Positions 11,901 to 24,088 of a stretch of DNA of 64,000 nt are shown one piece after another. The stretch spans positions 95,848 to 159,847 of the forward strand of contig JBBHKE010002584.1 in assembly GCA_037447655.1 (NCBI GenBank), read 5' to 3'. A program made the position numbers and the translations under genes. The notes below the pieces were generated by a model that did no database searches, was not told where the DNA came from, and saw nothing but the letters and a program-made list of their open reading frames with translations. This DNA comes from Zygnema cylindricum (taxonomy: Eukaryota; Streptophyta; Zygnematophyceae; Zygnematales; Zygnemataceae). How positions within the stretch are numbered: the stretch's first letter is position 1; each line of letters begins with the position of its first letter.

Positions 11901-12799
11901 GGTTGTTTTTGGAAAGCTTTCAGTCTCACCATATTAGTAGGACGACAAAAAAAGTAGTAATTTGTAGCGTAAGTTTCCTAAGGATATGCGTCATCACTTG
12001 AGTACAGTAGAAGACAACGCAGCTGCTATGCAGACAAAGCAGCGCAGCTTCTATGCAGACAGAGCAGCAGAGCAGCGCAGCTGCTATACAGACAGAGCAG
12101 CGCAGCAGCGAAGCTGCAACACAGACACGACAAAGGGAGCTGCGGTTACTTTGGATGTGATCTGTACAGACAACGCAGCTGCTGCTATCTTGGATATGAT
12201 TCGGTGCAAGACACCGCAGCCGCGGGTGATGTCAATGTGATCCGGTATGGGACAACGCATCTACGATTGATATGAATCAACTCAACGGACGAGATTCATA
12301 AGAGTATCACAAGTGCCTTGGCCGACAAGTATTTGTACAATCACTTAATATAGATTCTGAGTAATATTGAATGTACAATGATAGATAGGGTTGGCACAAT
12401 TAGGAACACGTAGATCTGAATAGGTGGATTGATTTGGAGTACCTCTGAGGTTCACTTGTATCAGCGGTAGAACACCGAAAGTATAAGACTTAGGACTTAG
12501 AGCATTTTTATGTATCCAAACTTTCAAGTAGTAAAACTCTAGACAGTTTTTTGGGAAACTTCTGAGTATTATATCTTGAGTGTTGTCGGGTCAATTGTGT
12601 TGAAACTTTGGGAGTTGTCAGTGTTTATGCTACTCTATATTCTGATAGAGTTTTGTGAGGTTTGAAATCTTGTATAAGAATAAGTGAGCACTTAAGAACA
12701 GCTGTTTGGTAGGATTCTTGATAGCTTCTGAGAGTGTATCATGTCTACATCTATCACTATTGCTAATCCTCCACCTGCACCGGTGGTTGTAGAACAACA
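11901..12799 (+). repeat. LTR of copy A (3' LTR)
   Basis: 899 bp. The first base is changed (GGTTG for TGTTG) and it ends CAACA. It is not followed by the GTTAG target duplication but by tRNA-like sequence. Confidence 0.87.
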
Positions 12800-12852
12800 T
12801 GTTATGAGCCCATAGCCTTATGGCGCAGCGAAAGCGTGGTGGGCCCATAACC
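12800..12852. other. tRNA-Met(i)-like spacer joining two LTR U5 ends
   Basis: 53 bp lie between the CAACA end of copy A's 3' LTR and the inverted LTR of copy B. The plus strand contains GGCGCAGCGAAAGCGTGGTG followed by GGCCCATAACC. Apart from one base this matches the D-arm-to-anticodon half of plant initiator tRNA-Met as I know it. Each flank also carries an inverted primer-site-like GTTATG(A/G)GCCCA. The spacer is thus the reverse-transcribed 5' half of the primer tRNA, seen from copy B's U5 end, abutting a shorter one from copy A. Confidence 0.7.
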
Positions 12853-13751
12853 TGTTGTTCTACAACCAACGGTGCAGGTGGAGGAGCAGCAGTAGTAGTA
12901 GACGTAGACATGATACACTCTCATAAGCTATCAAGAATCCTACCAAACAGCTGTTCTTAAGTGCTTACCAATTCTTATAAAAGCATATAAACCTCACAAA
13001 ACTCTATCAGAATATAGAGTAGCATAAACAATAATAACTCCCAAAGTTTCAGCAGAATTGACCCGACAACACTCAAGATATAATACTCAGAAGTTTCCCA
13101 AAAACTGTCTACAGTTTTACTACTTGGAAGTCTGGATACATAAAAATGCTCTAAGTCTTAAGTCTTATACTTTCGGTGTTCTACCGTCGATACAAGTGTA
13201 CCTGAGAGGTACGTCCAAAATCAACCCACCGACTGAGATCTACGTGTTCCTAATTGTGCCAACCATATCTATCATTGTACATTCAATATTACTCAGAATC
13301 TATATTAAGTGATTGTACAAATACTTGTCGGCTAAGTCATTTGTGATACTCTTATGAATCTCGTACGTTGACTTGATTCATATCAATCGCAGCTGCGTTG
13401 TCCCGTACCGGATCACATTCACATCACCCGCGGCTGCGGTGTCCTACACCGAATCATATCGAAGATAGGAGCAGCTGCGTTGTCTGTACGGATCATATCC
13501 AAAGTAACCGCATCTACCTTTGTCCTGTCTGTGTTGTAGCTTCGCTGCTGCACTGCTCTGTCTGCATAGCAGCTGCGCTACTGTGTTGCTCTGTCTGTAT
13601 AGCAGCTGCGCTGATCCGTCTGCATAGCAGCTGCGTTGTCTTCTACTGTACTCAAGTGATGACGCATATCCTTAGGAAACTTACGCTACAAATTACTACC
13701 TTTTTGCCGTCCTACTAATATGTTGAGACTGAAAGCTTTCCAAAAACAACA
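12853..13751 (-). repeat. LTR of copy B (3' LTR, inverted)
   Basis: 899 bp, inverted relative to 11901-12799. The two form a near-palindrome with only the 53-bp spacer between them. The polypurine tract of copy B adjoins at 13752. Confidence 0.87.
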
Positions 13752-13912
13752 CTCCCTTAAAGCTTTACACTCAGTATACTGGCGCAGCTGCGATGACAGA
13801 CTAGCGCAGCATCGCAGCATAGCAATATAGCAATTAGCAAGTCACCCCAGTCCCACAACATCTCAATGGTGAACTTATCGCAGCATGGCTCTATAGCAGT
13901 GCAACAATTCAA

Positions 13913-16900
13913 CTATTCACTTAATCCCACTGCGTCCCTACAATACTTCAGTTTAGGAGTAGGATGAGCTTTAGTGAGCATATCAGCAATCATTTTTGCA
14001 TCTGGCAAATAACATAATTTAATCACTCTAGAGAACACTTTTTCTCTTACAAAGTGTAATCGTACATCCAAGTGTTTTTTTTAGAAATGATGACTCGGGT
14101 TAGAAGCAATGGCAATGGCAGCATGGTTATCACACCAGATCACTTGTGGACCAATTTGCATGTATCTTAGTTCTTGTAACATGGATTTTACCAATAAGAG
14201 TTCTTTGAGGGCCGAGCTTGCTGTCATATATTCTGACTATATTGTCGACTGTGCTGTCACCTTTTGAAGTTTGCTGCTCCAGCAGCAAGTACCGTTCCCA
14301 ACTCGTAGAACGAATCCCGTGGTGGATTTCCGGCTTGGCATGTCGCCATAGCTTGCATCACTCCACGTTTGCAGTTTTACTTCTCCTCCGCCTAGTGTGA
14401 GTTTGAGGTCTTTCGTTCCGGCCAAATATCTTAAGACTCTCCTTGCTGCATCAAAGTCACATTTTCTCGGATTCTCTAGACTCCTTCTCAGTACCCCGAG
14501 TGCTGCAGCAATGTTAGGACGGGTACAATTCATGAAATATAATAAGCTTCCCACTATCTGTCTGTAAGGTATTTGTGTCATATAATCATTCTCTTGTGAT
14601 TCTAAATACTCGCTAACAATGACACCTGGTTTTGTCTCTTCTCCCTCTAACTTTTGCTGAACCTCCATTGGAGTTAGACATCCTTTTGCCCCCCGCATTC
14701 CGTACTCATCTAACATGTTTCCAATAGCCTCTTTTTGAGTCAATTTTATTACTTTTTTATTTCTGTTCCTCTCTACCTGAATACCCAAAATATTTTTTGC
14801 CTCACCGAGGTCTTTCATCTCGAACCGTGAGTTTAGAGCAGTATTAATTTTGTTAATTTCAGCCATTGATTTGCTAATTAATAGTAAATCATCTACATAC
14901 ACCGCTATATACACTATCCCATTTTCACTGTTTAGAACGTAGACAGAGTGATCACTACTTATCGTTTGAAATCCTAGGCTAGTCAAGAATTCATCAAGCT
15001 TCAGATTCCACTGTCTAGGGGCCTGTTTTAGGTCGTACAGAGATTTTAGCAACTTGCATACTAAGTGTTTTTTTCCTGGTTCCACATACTTTTTAGGCTG
15101 CTACATGTAAATGGTCTCTTCTAGTTCTCCATGCAAAAAGGCCGTCTTTACATCCATCTGATGTATTTCCCTATCTTCTATAGCAGCTAAGGACAGCAAA
15201 ATCCTAAGTGTCAAAAATCTTACAACCGGAGAAAATGTTTCTTCAAAATCGATTCCTTCCTTTTAATTATACCCCTTTGCCACAAGTCTGGCTTTATAAC
15301 GTTCAATGGTGTTGTCGGGATTTAACTTCACCTAAAATACCCATTTGCTGCCGATCGCTTCTAGTCCGGAGAAAGGCTCAGAAGCTCCCATGTTTGAGCC
15401 TCCATGATGGACTTCATTTCGTCGTTTGTTGCCTCGATCTAGTGATGCCGTTCAGGTGATGAGAAGGCCTCCTGAATGGTCAAAGGCTCCCTTGAGGCTG
15501 CCGAGTAGGCAAAGTGAGAGCTTGCTTGCAGGCGGTTGCTGGATCTTCTACCCCCCGGAAATTTTGAGGCTGAGATCGTCGGATGCCGCGCATTGCGCTG
15601 ATTGCGCTGGTTGCGATCTGTGTGGATTGACTACTGTCAGTCCGGTTGGAACTGAACTTGTTGAGGAGGTTGGAGAGAGTCTGACTCTGGAGTCACTACC
15701 AGAGAATGTTGCATCTGTGGAATAATTTCTTGCATGCAATCTAAAATGACATATTCCTGTACCTTTTGCTGCTTTTGCTGCTCTGTTATTTTAAATAAAT
15801 CTACGGAGTCAAGCTCATCCTTTACAATAAAATTCTGAGCTACAACTATTTTTTGCCTCTCAAACACAAAGACTCTATAACCTTTTGAGTGATCGTCATA
15901 TCCTAACATAATACCCGGTAGTTCCTTCGGTTCCATTTTCCATCTATTTGTGGACGTATCCAATATAAAGCATTGACTACCAAAGACTTTGAAATGGCTA
16001 ACATCTGGTTTGCTACCTGTCTAGATCTCGTAAGAAGTAGTGTCTACCAATCTAGATCCTATCCTATTCTTAATATAAACTGCACAATTTAGAGCCTCAG
16101 CCCAGAATTTCGGATCCACATTTTTATCTGCGAGCATCGACCTAGAGCTCTCTGTGAGAGTTGTATTTAGTCTCTCCGACACCCCATTTTGTTCCGGTGA
16201 ATATGGAACAGTCAATAGATGACCATTACCTCTCTCGAGTTAAAAGGTTTCAAATTCTTTCGAGGTATATTCACCACCATTGTACGATCTGAGCTGCAAA
16301 ATATGTAAATTATGAAGTTTTTCAACCCATGCTTAATAGTGTTTGAAGTGACCAAACACTTCACTCTTCTCCTTCATGAAATAAACTTTTGTAAACCTTC
16401 AGAAATCATCTGTGAAGGTGACCATATATTTCATCCCCCCGGAAGATGGAACCTTCGCAGGACCAAAAACATCCGAATGAATTTGTTGCAACAGTTTCGT
16501 TGACCGATGCTTATACTCTTTAGGAAATGGCAATCGGTGGATTTTTCTTAAAGCGCAACCATCACAAGATTTGACCGGCTCATCTGTGATTGATACACCC
16601 TCTATTTTTCCAGCACGGACCATTTTCCTTAAACTATCATAGTTGACAAGGCCTAATCTTTTATGCCATAACTCATCTGAGTGCAAAACACCAAAATGCA
16701 GAACATCATTCTCCTTGGTATTAGCCATATCCATGCGATACATCTTGCTACTATCTCTAGTACCTGTAATCGCAACCTTGCCATTTTTGCTAACAACGTG
16801 CAGAACATTTTTCAAAGTAACCTCAAAGCCTTTACTCTCTACCAACGACGTAGAAAACATATTTTTTTTAAAGTCATGCACAAATAAGACATTGTGAAGA

Positions 16901-16980
16901 GTCCTTTCAATTGCTTTTCCTTCTACATCAACTAGCAAGGACACATCACCCATAGCACGAGTTTGGACACTCATTCCACA
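13913..16980 (-). pseudogene. copia pol (copy B, inverted)
   Basis: The same domains as copy A on the minus strand: GAG-pre-integrase and integrase (about 16020-16974), RT with YVDD (about 14889-14900) and RNase H toward 13913. It shares many of copy A's inactivating stops, including those equivalent to 8664, 9330, 9423, 10224, 10400 and 10562, but keeps Trp where A has the stop at 9561. A and B therefore come from the same defective lineage. Confidence 0.82.
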
Positions 16981-17039
16981 GGCATAATAAATATTTTTCT
17001 ATGGTGTTGCTTTCAGATTTTTGAAGATGAATTCAGATT

Positions 17040-17335
17040 TTCAAATTTTTCCAGCCAATAGAAGCTATTCCTGGACATTAGCCTTTTTCATAATCACTTT
17101 TAAGGGATTTCCAGATATCAATTGTTTTTTTAATTTTTATCCGAGACATAGCTAAGTCCTCAGATATACAAAATTTAATAATAGAACGAGCTTGCGTATT
17201 TTTCTTAGACCATGACGGATCAGATTCATCCAGCGAACCATCCAATATATCCAAAAGATTGACATTCTCAAAATGTGTCTCCACCATATCCGCCCAGTAA
17301 ACTTACTTCTCCCCAGAAAAGATAGGAATTCTTGA
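17040..17335 (-). pseudogene. copia gag remnant (copy B)
   Basis: Only the N-terminal Gag region (VETHFENVNLLDIL block) remains. About 670 bp relative to copy A are missing between the GKI block and the region just after the protease motif, removing the zinc knuckle and the protease. Confidence 0.75.
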
Positions 17336-17351
17336 TGACAGGCCCATTACC

Positions 17352-17377
17352 TGTTGTTCAACAACCAACGGTGCAGG
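17352..17377 (-). repeat. 26-bp LTR remnant of copy B joined to copy C
   Basis: Only the U5 tip of copy B's 5' LTR is left (inverted, beginning TGTTG). It is fused directly to copy C at a point equivalent to copy A position about 9776. Confidence 0.7.
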
Positions 17378-19353
17378 TTCAAAAGGTTATAGAGTCTTTG
17401 TGTTTGAGAGTCAAAAAATACTTGTAGCTCGGAATATTATTGTAAAAGATGAGCTTGACTCCGTAGATTTATTTAAAATAACAGAGAAACAAAAACAGCA
17501 AAAGGTAAAGGAATATGTCATTTTAGATTGCATGCAAGAAATTATCCCACAGATGCAACATTCTCTGGTAGTGACTCCGGATTCAGAATCTCTCCAAGTT
17601 CCTCAACAAGTTCAATTCCAACCGGACCAACAGCAGTCAATCCACACAGATTGCAACCAGCGCAATCAGCGCAATGCGCGGCATCAGACGATCTCAGCCT
17701 CAGAATTTCCGAGGGGAAGAAGATCCAGCAGCCGCCTGCAAGCAAGCTCTCACTTTGCCTACTCGGCAGCCTCAAGGGAGCCTTTGACCATTCAGGAGGC
17801 CTTCTCATTACCAGAACGGAATTACTGGATCAAGGCAACAAACGACGAAATGAAAACCATCATGGAGGCTCAAACATGGGAGCTTGTGAGCCTTCCTCCA
17901 GGCCGAAAAGCGATCGGCAGCAAATGGGTATTTAAGGTGAAGTTAAATCCCGACAACACCATTGAACGTTATAAAGCTAGACTTGTGGCAAAGGGGTATA
18001 ATCAAAAGGAAGGAATCGATTTTGAAGAAACATTTTTTCAGTTGTAAGATTTTCGAGAGTTAGGATTTTGCTGTCCTTAGCTGCTATAGATGATATAGAA
18101 ATACATCAGATGGATGTAAAGACGGCCTTTTTGCACGGAGAACTAGAAGAGACCATTTACATGCAGCAGCTTAAAAAGTATGTGGAACCAAGAAAAGAGC
18201 ACTTAGTATGCAAGTTGCTAAAATCTCTATACGGCCTAAAACAGGCCTCTAACGAGTGAAGTCTGAAGCTTGATGAATTCTTTACTAGCCTAGGATTTCA
18301 AAGGATAAGTAGTGATCACTCTGTCTACGTTCTAAACGGTGAAAATAGGATAGTGTATATAGCGGTGTATATAGATGATTTACTATTAATTAGCAAATCA
18401 ATGGCTGAAATTAACAAAATTAATACTGCTCTAAACTCACGGTTCAAGATGAAAGACCTCGGTGAGGCAAAATATATTTTGGGTATTCAGGTAGAGAGGA
18501 ACAGAAATAAAAAAGTAATAAAATTGACTCAAAAAGAGGCTATTGGAAACATGTTAGATGAGTACGGAATGCGGGGGGCAAAAGGATGTCTAACTCCAAT
18601 GGAGGTTCGACAAAAGTTAGAGGGAGAAGAGACAAAACCAGGTGTCATTGTTAGCGAGTATTTAGAATCACAAAAGAATGATTATATGACACAAATACCT
18701 TACAGACAGATAGTGGGAAGCTTAATATATTTCATGAATTGTACCCGTCCTGACATTGCTACACCAGTCGGGGTACTGAGCAGGAGTCTGGAGAATCCGA
18801 GAAAATGTGACTTTGATGCAGCAAAGAGAGTCTTAAGATATTTGGCCGGAACGAAAGACCTCAAACTCACATTGGCGGAGGAGAAGTAAAACTGCAAACG
18901 TGGAGTGATGCAAGCTATGGCGACATGCCAAGCCGGAAATCCACCACGGGATTCGTTTTACAAGTTGGGAACGGTACTTGCTGCTGGAGCAGCAAACTTC
19001 AAAAGGTGACACCACAGTCGACAATAGAGTCAGAATATATGACAGCAAGCTCGGCCCTCAAAGAACTCTTATGGGTAAAATCCATGTTACAAGAACTAGG
19101 ATACATGCAAATTGGTCCATAGGTGATCTGGTGTGATAACCATGCTGCCATTGCCATTGCATCTAACCCGAGTCATCATTTCAAAAGCAAGCACATGGAT
19201 GTACGATTACACTTTGTAAGAGAAATAGTGTTCTCTAGAGTGATTAAATTATGTTATTTGCCTGATGCAAAAATGATTGCTGATATGCTCACTAAAGCTG
19301 TTAATGCTCCTAAACTGAAGTATTGTAGGGACATAGTGGGATTAAGTGAATAG
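17378..19353 (+). pseudogene. copia pol (copy C, 5'-truncated)
   Basis: Begins in the C-terminal part of integrase, then RT (a WELVSLPPGRKAIGSKW block, and YIDD at about 18368-18379) and RNase H ending LKYCRDIVGLSE. It keeps Gln or Trp codons at several sites where A and B carry stops, for example CAA at 18003 and CAG near 18163. It has its own lesions: a frameshift near 18035, TGA in place of TGG near 18257, and TAG at 19120. It is a less decayed relative of A and B. Confidence 0.82.
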
Positions 19354-19513
19354 TTGAATTGCTGCACTGCTATACTGCCATGATGCAATAAGTCCACCAT
19401 TGAGATGTAGTGGGACTGGGTGACTTGCTAATTGTTATATTGCTATGCTGCGATGCTGCGCTAGTCTGTCATCGCAGCTGCGCCAGTATACTGAGTGTAA
19501 AGCTTTAAGGGAG

Positions 19514-20410
19514 TGTTGCTTTTGGAAAGCTTTCAGTCTCACCATATTAGTAGGACGACAAAAAAGGTAGTAATTTGTAGCGTAAGTTTCTTAAGGATAT
19601 GCGTCATCACTTGAGTACAGTACAGGACAACGCAGCTGCTATGCAGACAAAGCACCGCAGCTGCTATGTAGACAGAGCAACACAGCAGCGCAGCTGCTAT
19701 GCAGACAGAGCAGCGCAGCAGCGAAGCTGCAACACAGACAGGACAAAGGGAGCTATTGTTACTTTGGATATGATCTGTACAAACAACGCAGCTGCTGCTA
19801 TCTTGGATATGATTCGGTGCAAGACACCGCAGCCGCGGGTGATGTGAATGTGATCCGGTACGGGACAACGCAGCTGCGATTGATATGAATCAACTCAACG
19901 GACGAGATTCATAAGAGTATCACAAGTGCCTTGGTCGACAAGTATTTGTATAATCACTTAATATAGATTCTGAGTAATATTGAATGTATAATGATAGATA
20001 GGGTTGGCACAATTAGGAACACGTAGATCTCAATTGGTGGGTTGATTTGGAGTACCTCTCAGGTTCACTTGTATCAGCGGTAGAACACCGAAAGTATAAG
20101 ACTTAGGACTTAGAGCATTTTTATGTATCTAAGCTTCCAACTAGTAAAACTGCAGACAGTTTTTGGGAAACTTCTGAGTATTATATCTTGAGTGTTGTGA
20201 GGTCAATTGTGCCGAAACTTTGGTAGTTGTCACTGTTTATGCTATTCTTTATTCAAATAGAGTTTTGTGAGGTTTGGATGCTTGTACAAGAATTGGTGAG
20301 CACGTAAGAACATCTGTTTGGTAGGATTCTTGTTGCTTCTGACAGTGTATCATGTCTACGTCTACTACTACTGCTGCTCCTCCACCTGCATCGGTGGTTG
20401 TAGAACAACA
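19514..20410 (+). repeat. LTR of copy C (3' LTR, right end of the composite)
   Basis: 897 bp, TGTTG...CAACA. It is followed at once by GTTAG, the same five bases that precede the left LTR at 6719, and then by the 13-bp satellite. Confidence 0.88.
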
Positions 20411-20665
20411 GTTAGAAGCACCACCAGTCAGAAGCACTAGTTAGAAGCACCAGTCACCACCAGTCAGAAGCACCAGTCAGAAGCACCAGTCAGAAGCCCA
20501 CTAGTCAGAAGCACCAGTCAGAAGCCCACTAGTCAGAAGCACCAGTCAGAAGCACTAGTCAGAAGCCCAGTCAAAAGCACCGGTCACCACCAGTCAGAAG
20601 CACCTGTCAGAAGCACTAGTCACAAGCACCAGTCAGAAGCACCAGTCACAAAAGTCAAGAAGTAA
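20411..20665 (+). repeat. 13-bp satellite, right part
   Basis: About 19 degenerate copies of AGTCAGAAGCACC, with variants such as AGTCACC and AGCCCACTAGTCAG. The array continues the one interrupted at 6718. Confidence 0.88.
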
Positions 20666-21404
20666 AATACCAAAATTTAGAGTGGAAAGGGAAATTACAT
20701 TAACGAAAAGCACGCCATACAAACATTGCAATTGAGCATATAAATTCTATTAGATACAGATAGAACACAAATGTATGATTTATACTTTTGGAGTGATAAG
20801 GTTCATTCTGATTTTCATTTCTATGCTTAATATTCTGTCTTTTCTTGCTCTGTATATATTTAATGCAGAGAAGTCAAACGAAGTGGTGGTCCAATGATCA
20901 AAAGCCACGTGTACTACTCCACCGCTCACAATTCAAACATGTGAAACATTAACACGATATTTTATTACTAAATCTAACGCTCCTTGAATATCCCAAGTGG
21001 TTTCACTTCGATGCGATCCCATGCAATTGCTGAAACAGTGAGAATGACAAATATTGTCCAAATCACAAAATAATAATATCGGTGACTCTTTGTGATATGT
21101 GTCTTCATTCATGGTTACAAGTGAAAAAAACAAAAGGATTGATGCACTCCACAAATAATAGACCAATTTGCTCAGCGAGAGCTTACAGAAAAACTCAAAC
21201 AACTCACAACAAATCACATCGGCCAAACATCAATTAAGTTAAGCCGAAGGCTTTTCCAATACAATCTCTCACTCTCACCTTTCTAACTCCCTCACATCCT
21301 TAACTCTCACACTCACATATATCTCCCTCCTTACACTTACATTCACCCACACTTAATACATTGAACATTTTTCTCAATTCTATGTTGGTTTCGGACGATA
21401 TCAT
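20666..21404. other. No recognised gene
   Basis: Unremarkable mixed-composition DNA ending in a short CTCTCACTC-rich patch (21262-21345). No exon could be supported on either strand. Confidence 0.4.
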
Positions 21405-21449
21405 ATGATATTGTGTACGGATATCGGAGCACCGATATTGTACAGCCGG

Positions 21450-21610
21450 ATGGATCAAATCACACGGAATCTTTGGACGATTCTAAGACATACATTTTGG
21501 AGCTGGATCAAATTGCACGAAATCTTTGGACGATTCCAGGACATACATTTTGGAGCGAAGCTGAACCATTTTGGGCGCGGCCACTGACACATTTTGGGCG
21601 CGGCCACCAA
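21450..21610 (+). repeat. Short tandem repeats (about 60 bp x2, then about 24 bp x2)
   Basis: Two adjacent copies share AATCTTTGGACGATTC and GACATACATTTTGGAGC. Two copies of CATTTTGGGCGCGGCCAC follow. The open frames crossing this are repeat artefacts. Confidence 0.6.
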
Positions 21611-21639
21611 CGGCTGACATTGTATAATTTTGGCATGTA

Positions 21640-23350
21640 GCTATTGGACCACACGAGTGCACATACATACAAATAGAGATCATTTCATAAGAAGAGTTTA
21701 CCTCTCTTCAAACAAGCTTACAACAACTTGGTAGGTAATGGTGTTTAGCACTTTATTGATAAAAAGCATCATTGTACAAAGATCACAGATAACAGAGATT
21801 AGACAAAGTCATAGGAGGAGAATCCAACTTTATTTAGTTAGCGAATGTTCTTGAGACAATTGTAATTCCTTCTTTATCAATTTCATTCAAAATTGATTAA
21901 ACCTGCATACTCTATTGTCTACATCTATTTTACCTCCAACTCTAAACTCTTGTGAGCCACATAACGTCACCCTTTCCCAGTGTATATTTTTGGTTTATCT
22001 ACCCTAACCCTCGGCCAAAGGTTATGGTGAGCGCCTAAAATTATTAGGTTATGGGCCCACTGCAAAGTGGTGCCCGGTGTGTCTTCACAGTCCTTAGAGC
22101 AGAGGAGTTGAGCGCAGGTGAATTCGATCAGTGAGTCTAAGGCGACGTCACCCTCGATTCCTACAAAAGCTGCAAAAGAGATATCGAGGAAGGTAGTAGA
22201 CTCATCAAGCATAGAAAAAGTCAAGAAAAACAATTGTTCTGACACAAACTTCGCAGAGGATGCAGCCTTTGCTAGGGAGACGGTGCAAACCAAAACTATT
22301 CTCCAAACATCCTATTAAGATGGAACATCCATCGAATTATGCATCACTCACTATTCTAACCTATTAGACCAAGCAAAGAGAGCAGGCCTAGTTTTCTCAA
22401 TGGCCACGCAGATTTGTTAGCTGATCCTCTCACTACCAAAACAGTTCTCAGATATCCTCATGTGGTTGGAGGAGCAGAACTCGAAACAGTGGGAGTGGAA
22501 CGAAGTGGAGGTAGTGTTGGATATCGAATCCAGCATCACAAACGTGCCCAAAGTTGACACAAACTCTGATGGCTCCAACAATTCACTTGCAAGTGGAACA
22601 GAAGGAGAAGGCAAGGCTTGTCACAAGTGCGTGACAATCACAAGGAGGCTCACATCAAGCACAAGGAGGAGCCTAACTTCATACAGGTACAAAGTTTGCA
22701 CATGGAGATATGAGACAGGGATGGCGACTGGACAACTGATCGAGGCAAATCGAAACCTAAAGAAGAATTTGCAACAAACGAAGGCAGGCGTGACCAAAAC
22801 TCTATGAAATAGATCACGACGGATCCGGGAGGGGTGGTTTACAAAGTAATGGGTTCAGGAATTTGCCACGAAGCTGCAAAGGGAAAGAAGCATGTCCATG
22901 GCAACGAAGCCACAATGGAGGACAACTCCAACCAAACCAAATGGGCGTAGTGGGAAAATCTGCAAGTCAATGGCAAAACAATCACCACCACACAGAAATT
23001 GATGGGCAAGGACCCGAGGCATTCCAAAGAAAGGCCGGAACGGCAAGCAGTTAGAGAGGAGGAAAGCAGATCTAATGATCATAACTAACAAACTGCCGAT
23101 ATCACAAGCAAGACATAGTAACCGTGGGAGGGACATGGAAAGAGGAGATAGTGGGAGTCACTCGCATGGGGATGGCAGAGTGATCAGCAATGTGTATATC
23201 CGCCGATTCCAAGAGTCATATACCGATTCAATATTCAGACTCCATCTCCACATTTCAGATTCCAGCAAGGAATCAAGCCTCATGAGCGGATCTGAACTCA
23301 ACAACTTGTCACAAGGAAAGTCAAGCCAAAGTAAGAAAAAGTCCAAATAG
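21640..23350 (+). mobile_element. Possible remnant of a second copia-like element
   Basis: At 22047-22060 the sequence GGTTATGGGCCCAC is the unmutated form of the primer site used by the 6719-20410 element, so an LTR may end near 22046. The downstream frames are rich in Glu, Lys, Ser and Gln, full of stops, and not clearly gag. A stretch near 22410-22440 (ADLLADPLTTKT) vaguely resembles the end of a copia RNase H. No matching second LTR was found. Weak call. Confidence 0.28.
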
Positions 23351-23439
23351 AGAATAGAAAAATCCGGAACAAACATTGGACAGATAGACAGTAAATGCGA
23401 AGAAGGCAATTGCAACTACAAAGTTAAATCTCAAAAGGA

Positions 23440-24054
23440 GAAAAAAAGATGTGTTAATTTGTGTTAATATTTTGAACCCAAAATAACATTTATAACAAAA
23501 TAACAATAATAAAAAATGACATTAAAACGAAAATAACAATATTATAAAAAAAAACATTAATAAAAAAAAAAATCATTTAATAAGAAAATGACATTGACAA
23601 CAAAAAAAACATTAATAAGAGTATGTTTTACCTTACACTAATAGTTTCACCTCACTTATAGTGATTTCCCGTATAGTGTGCCGTGCCCCATTTTTATTAA
23701 TATTAATAACACTCATTCCATCGTGACTTTCTGTGGCTGAAAATTATACTTTAGTATTCAAGATTAAAATTTTGAATACCTATAATATATAATTTCTTAG
23801 GGTTTTCTGTAACAATAAAATACTAATTTTTAGTCCACTATATAACAGAGTGGATTACAAATCCTTCTTGTGGTTATCTTTATAAATAATTAATAAAAAA
23901 ATATTTAAGTGCTACAGACTTACTTGGGAACCATATTAAAAAAATTGAAAAAGCTTATATATAATTTACCTCATACCTCATTACCTCTAAGAACGGAGGA
24001 TCTTTACAAAATCTTTACTGTGGAAAATTGTCCAATTTGGAATCCACACGTGTC

Positions 24055-24088
<34 letters not shown>

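Larger units (their letters stand above)
6719..20410 (+). mobile_element. Composite Ty1/copia LTR-retrotransposon insertion (three copies, one inverted)
   Basis: The unit is bounded by LTRs with TGTTG...CAACA ends and flanked by a 5-bp direct duplication GTTAG within a 13-bp satellite. From left to right it holds a complete copy A (+), a 53-bp tRNA-like spacer, copy B (-) with its 5' LTR almost wholly deleted, and copy C (+) lacking its 5' half. The domain order gag - protease - integrase - reverse transcriptase - RNase H places it in Ty1/copia. All copies are inactivated by stops and indels. The two outer LTRs belong to different copies, so the array looks like one insertion event of joined cDNAs, or a rearranged cluster. 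Confidence 0.85.

Noticed and set aside
12800-12852. Functional tRNA gene
   Set aside because: Only the 5' half up to the anticodon loop is present, with no TPsiC arm or acceptor 3' strand.
20411-20665. CRISPR-like array
   Set aside because: Units are 13 bp, contiguous and degenerate with no unique spacers; this is a eukaryotic satellite.
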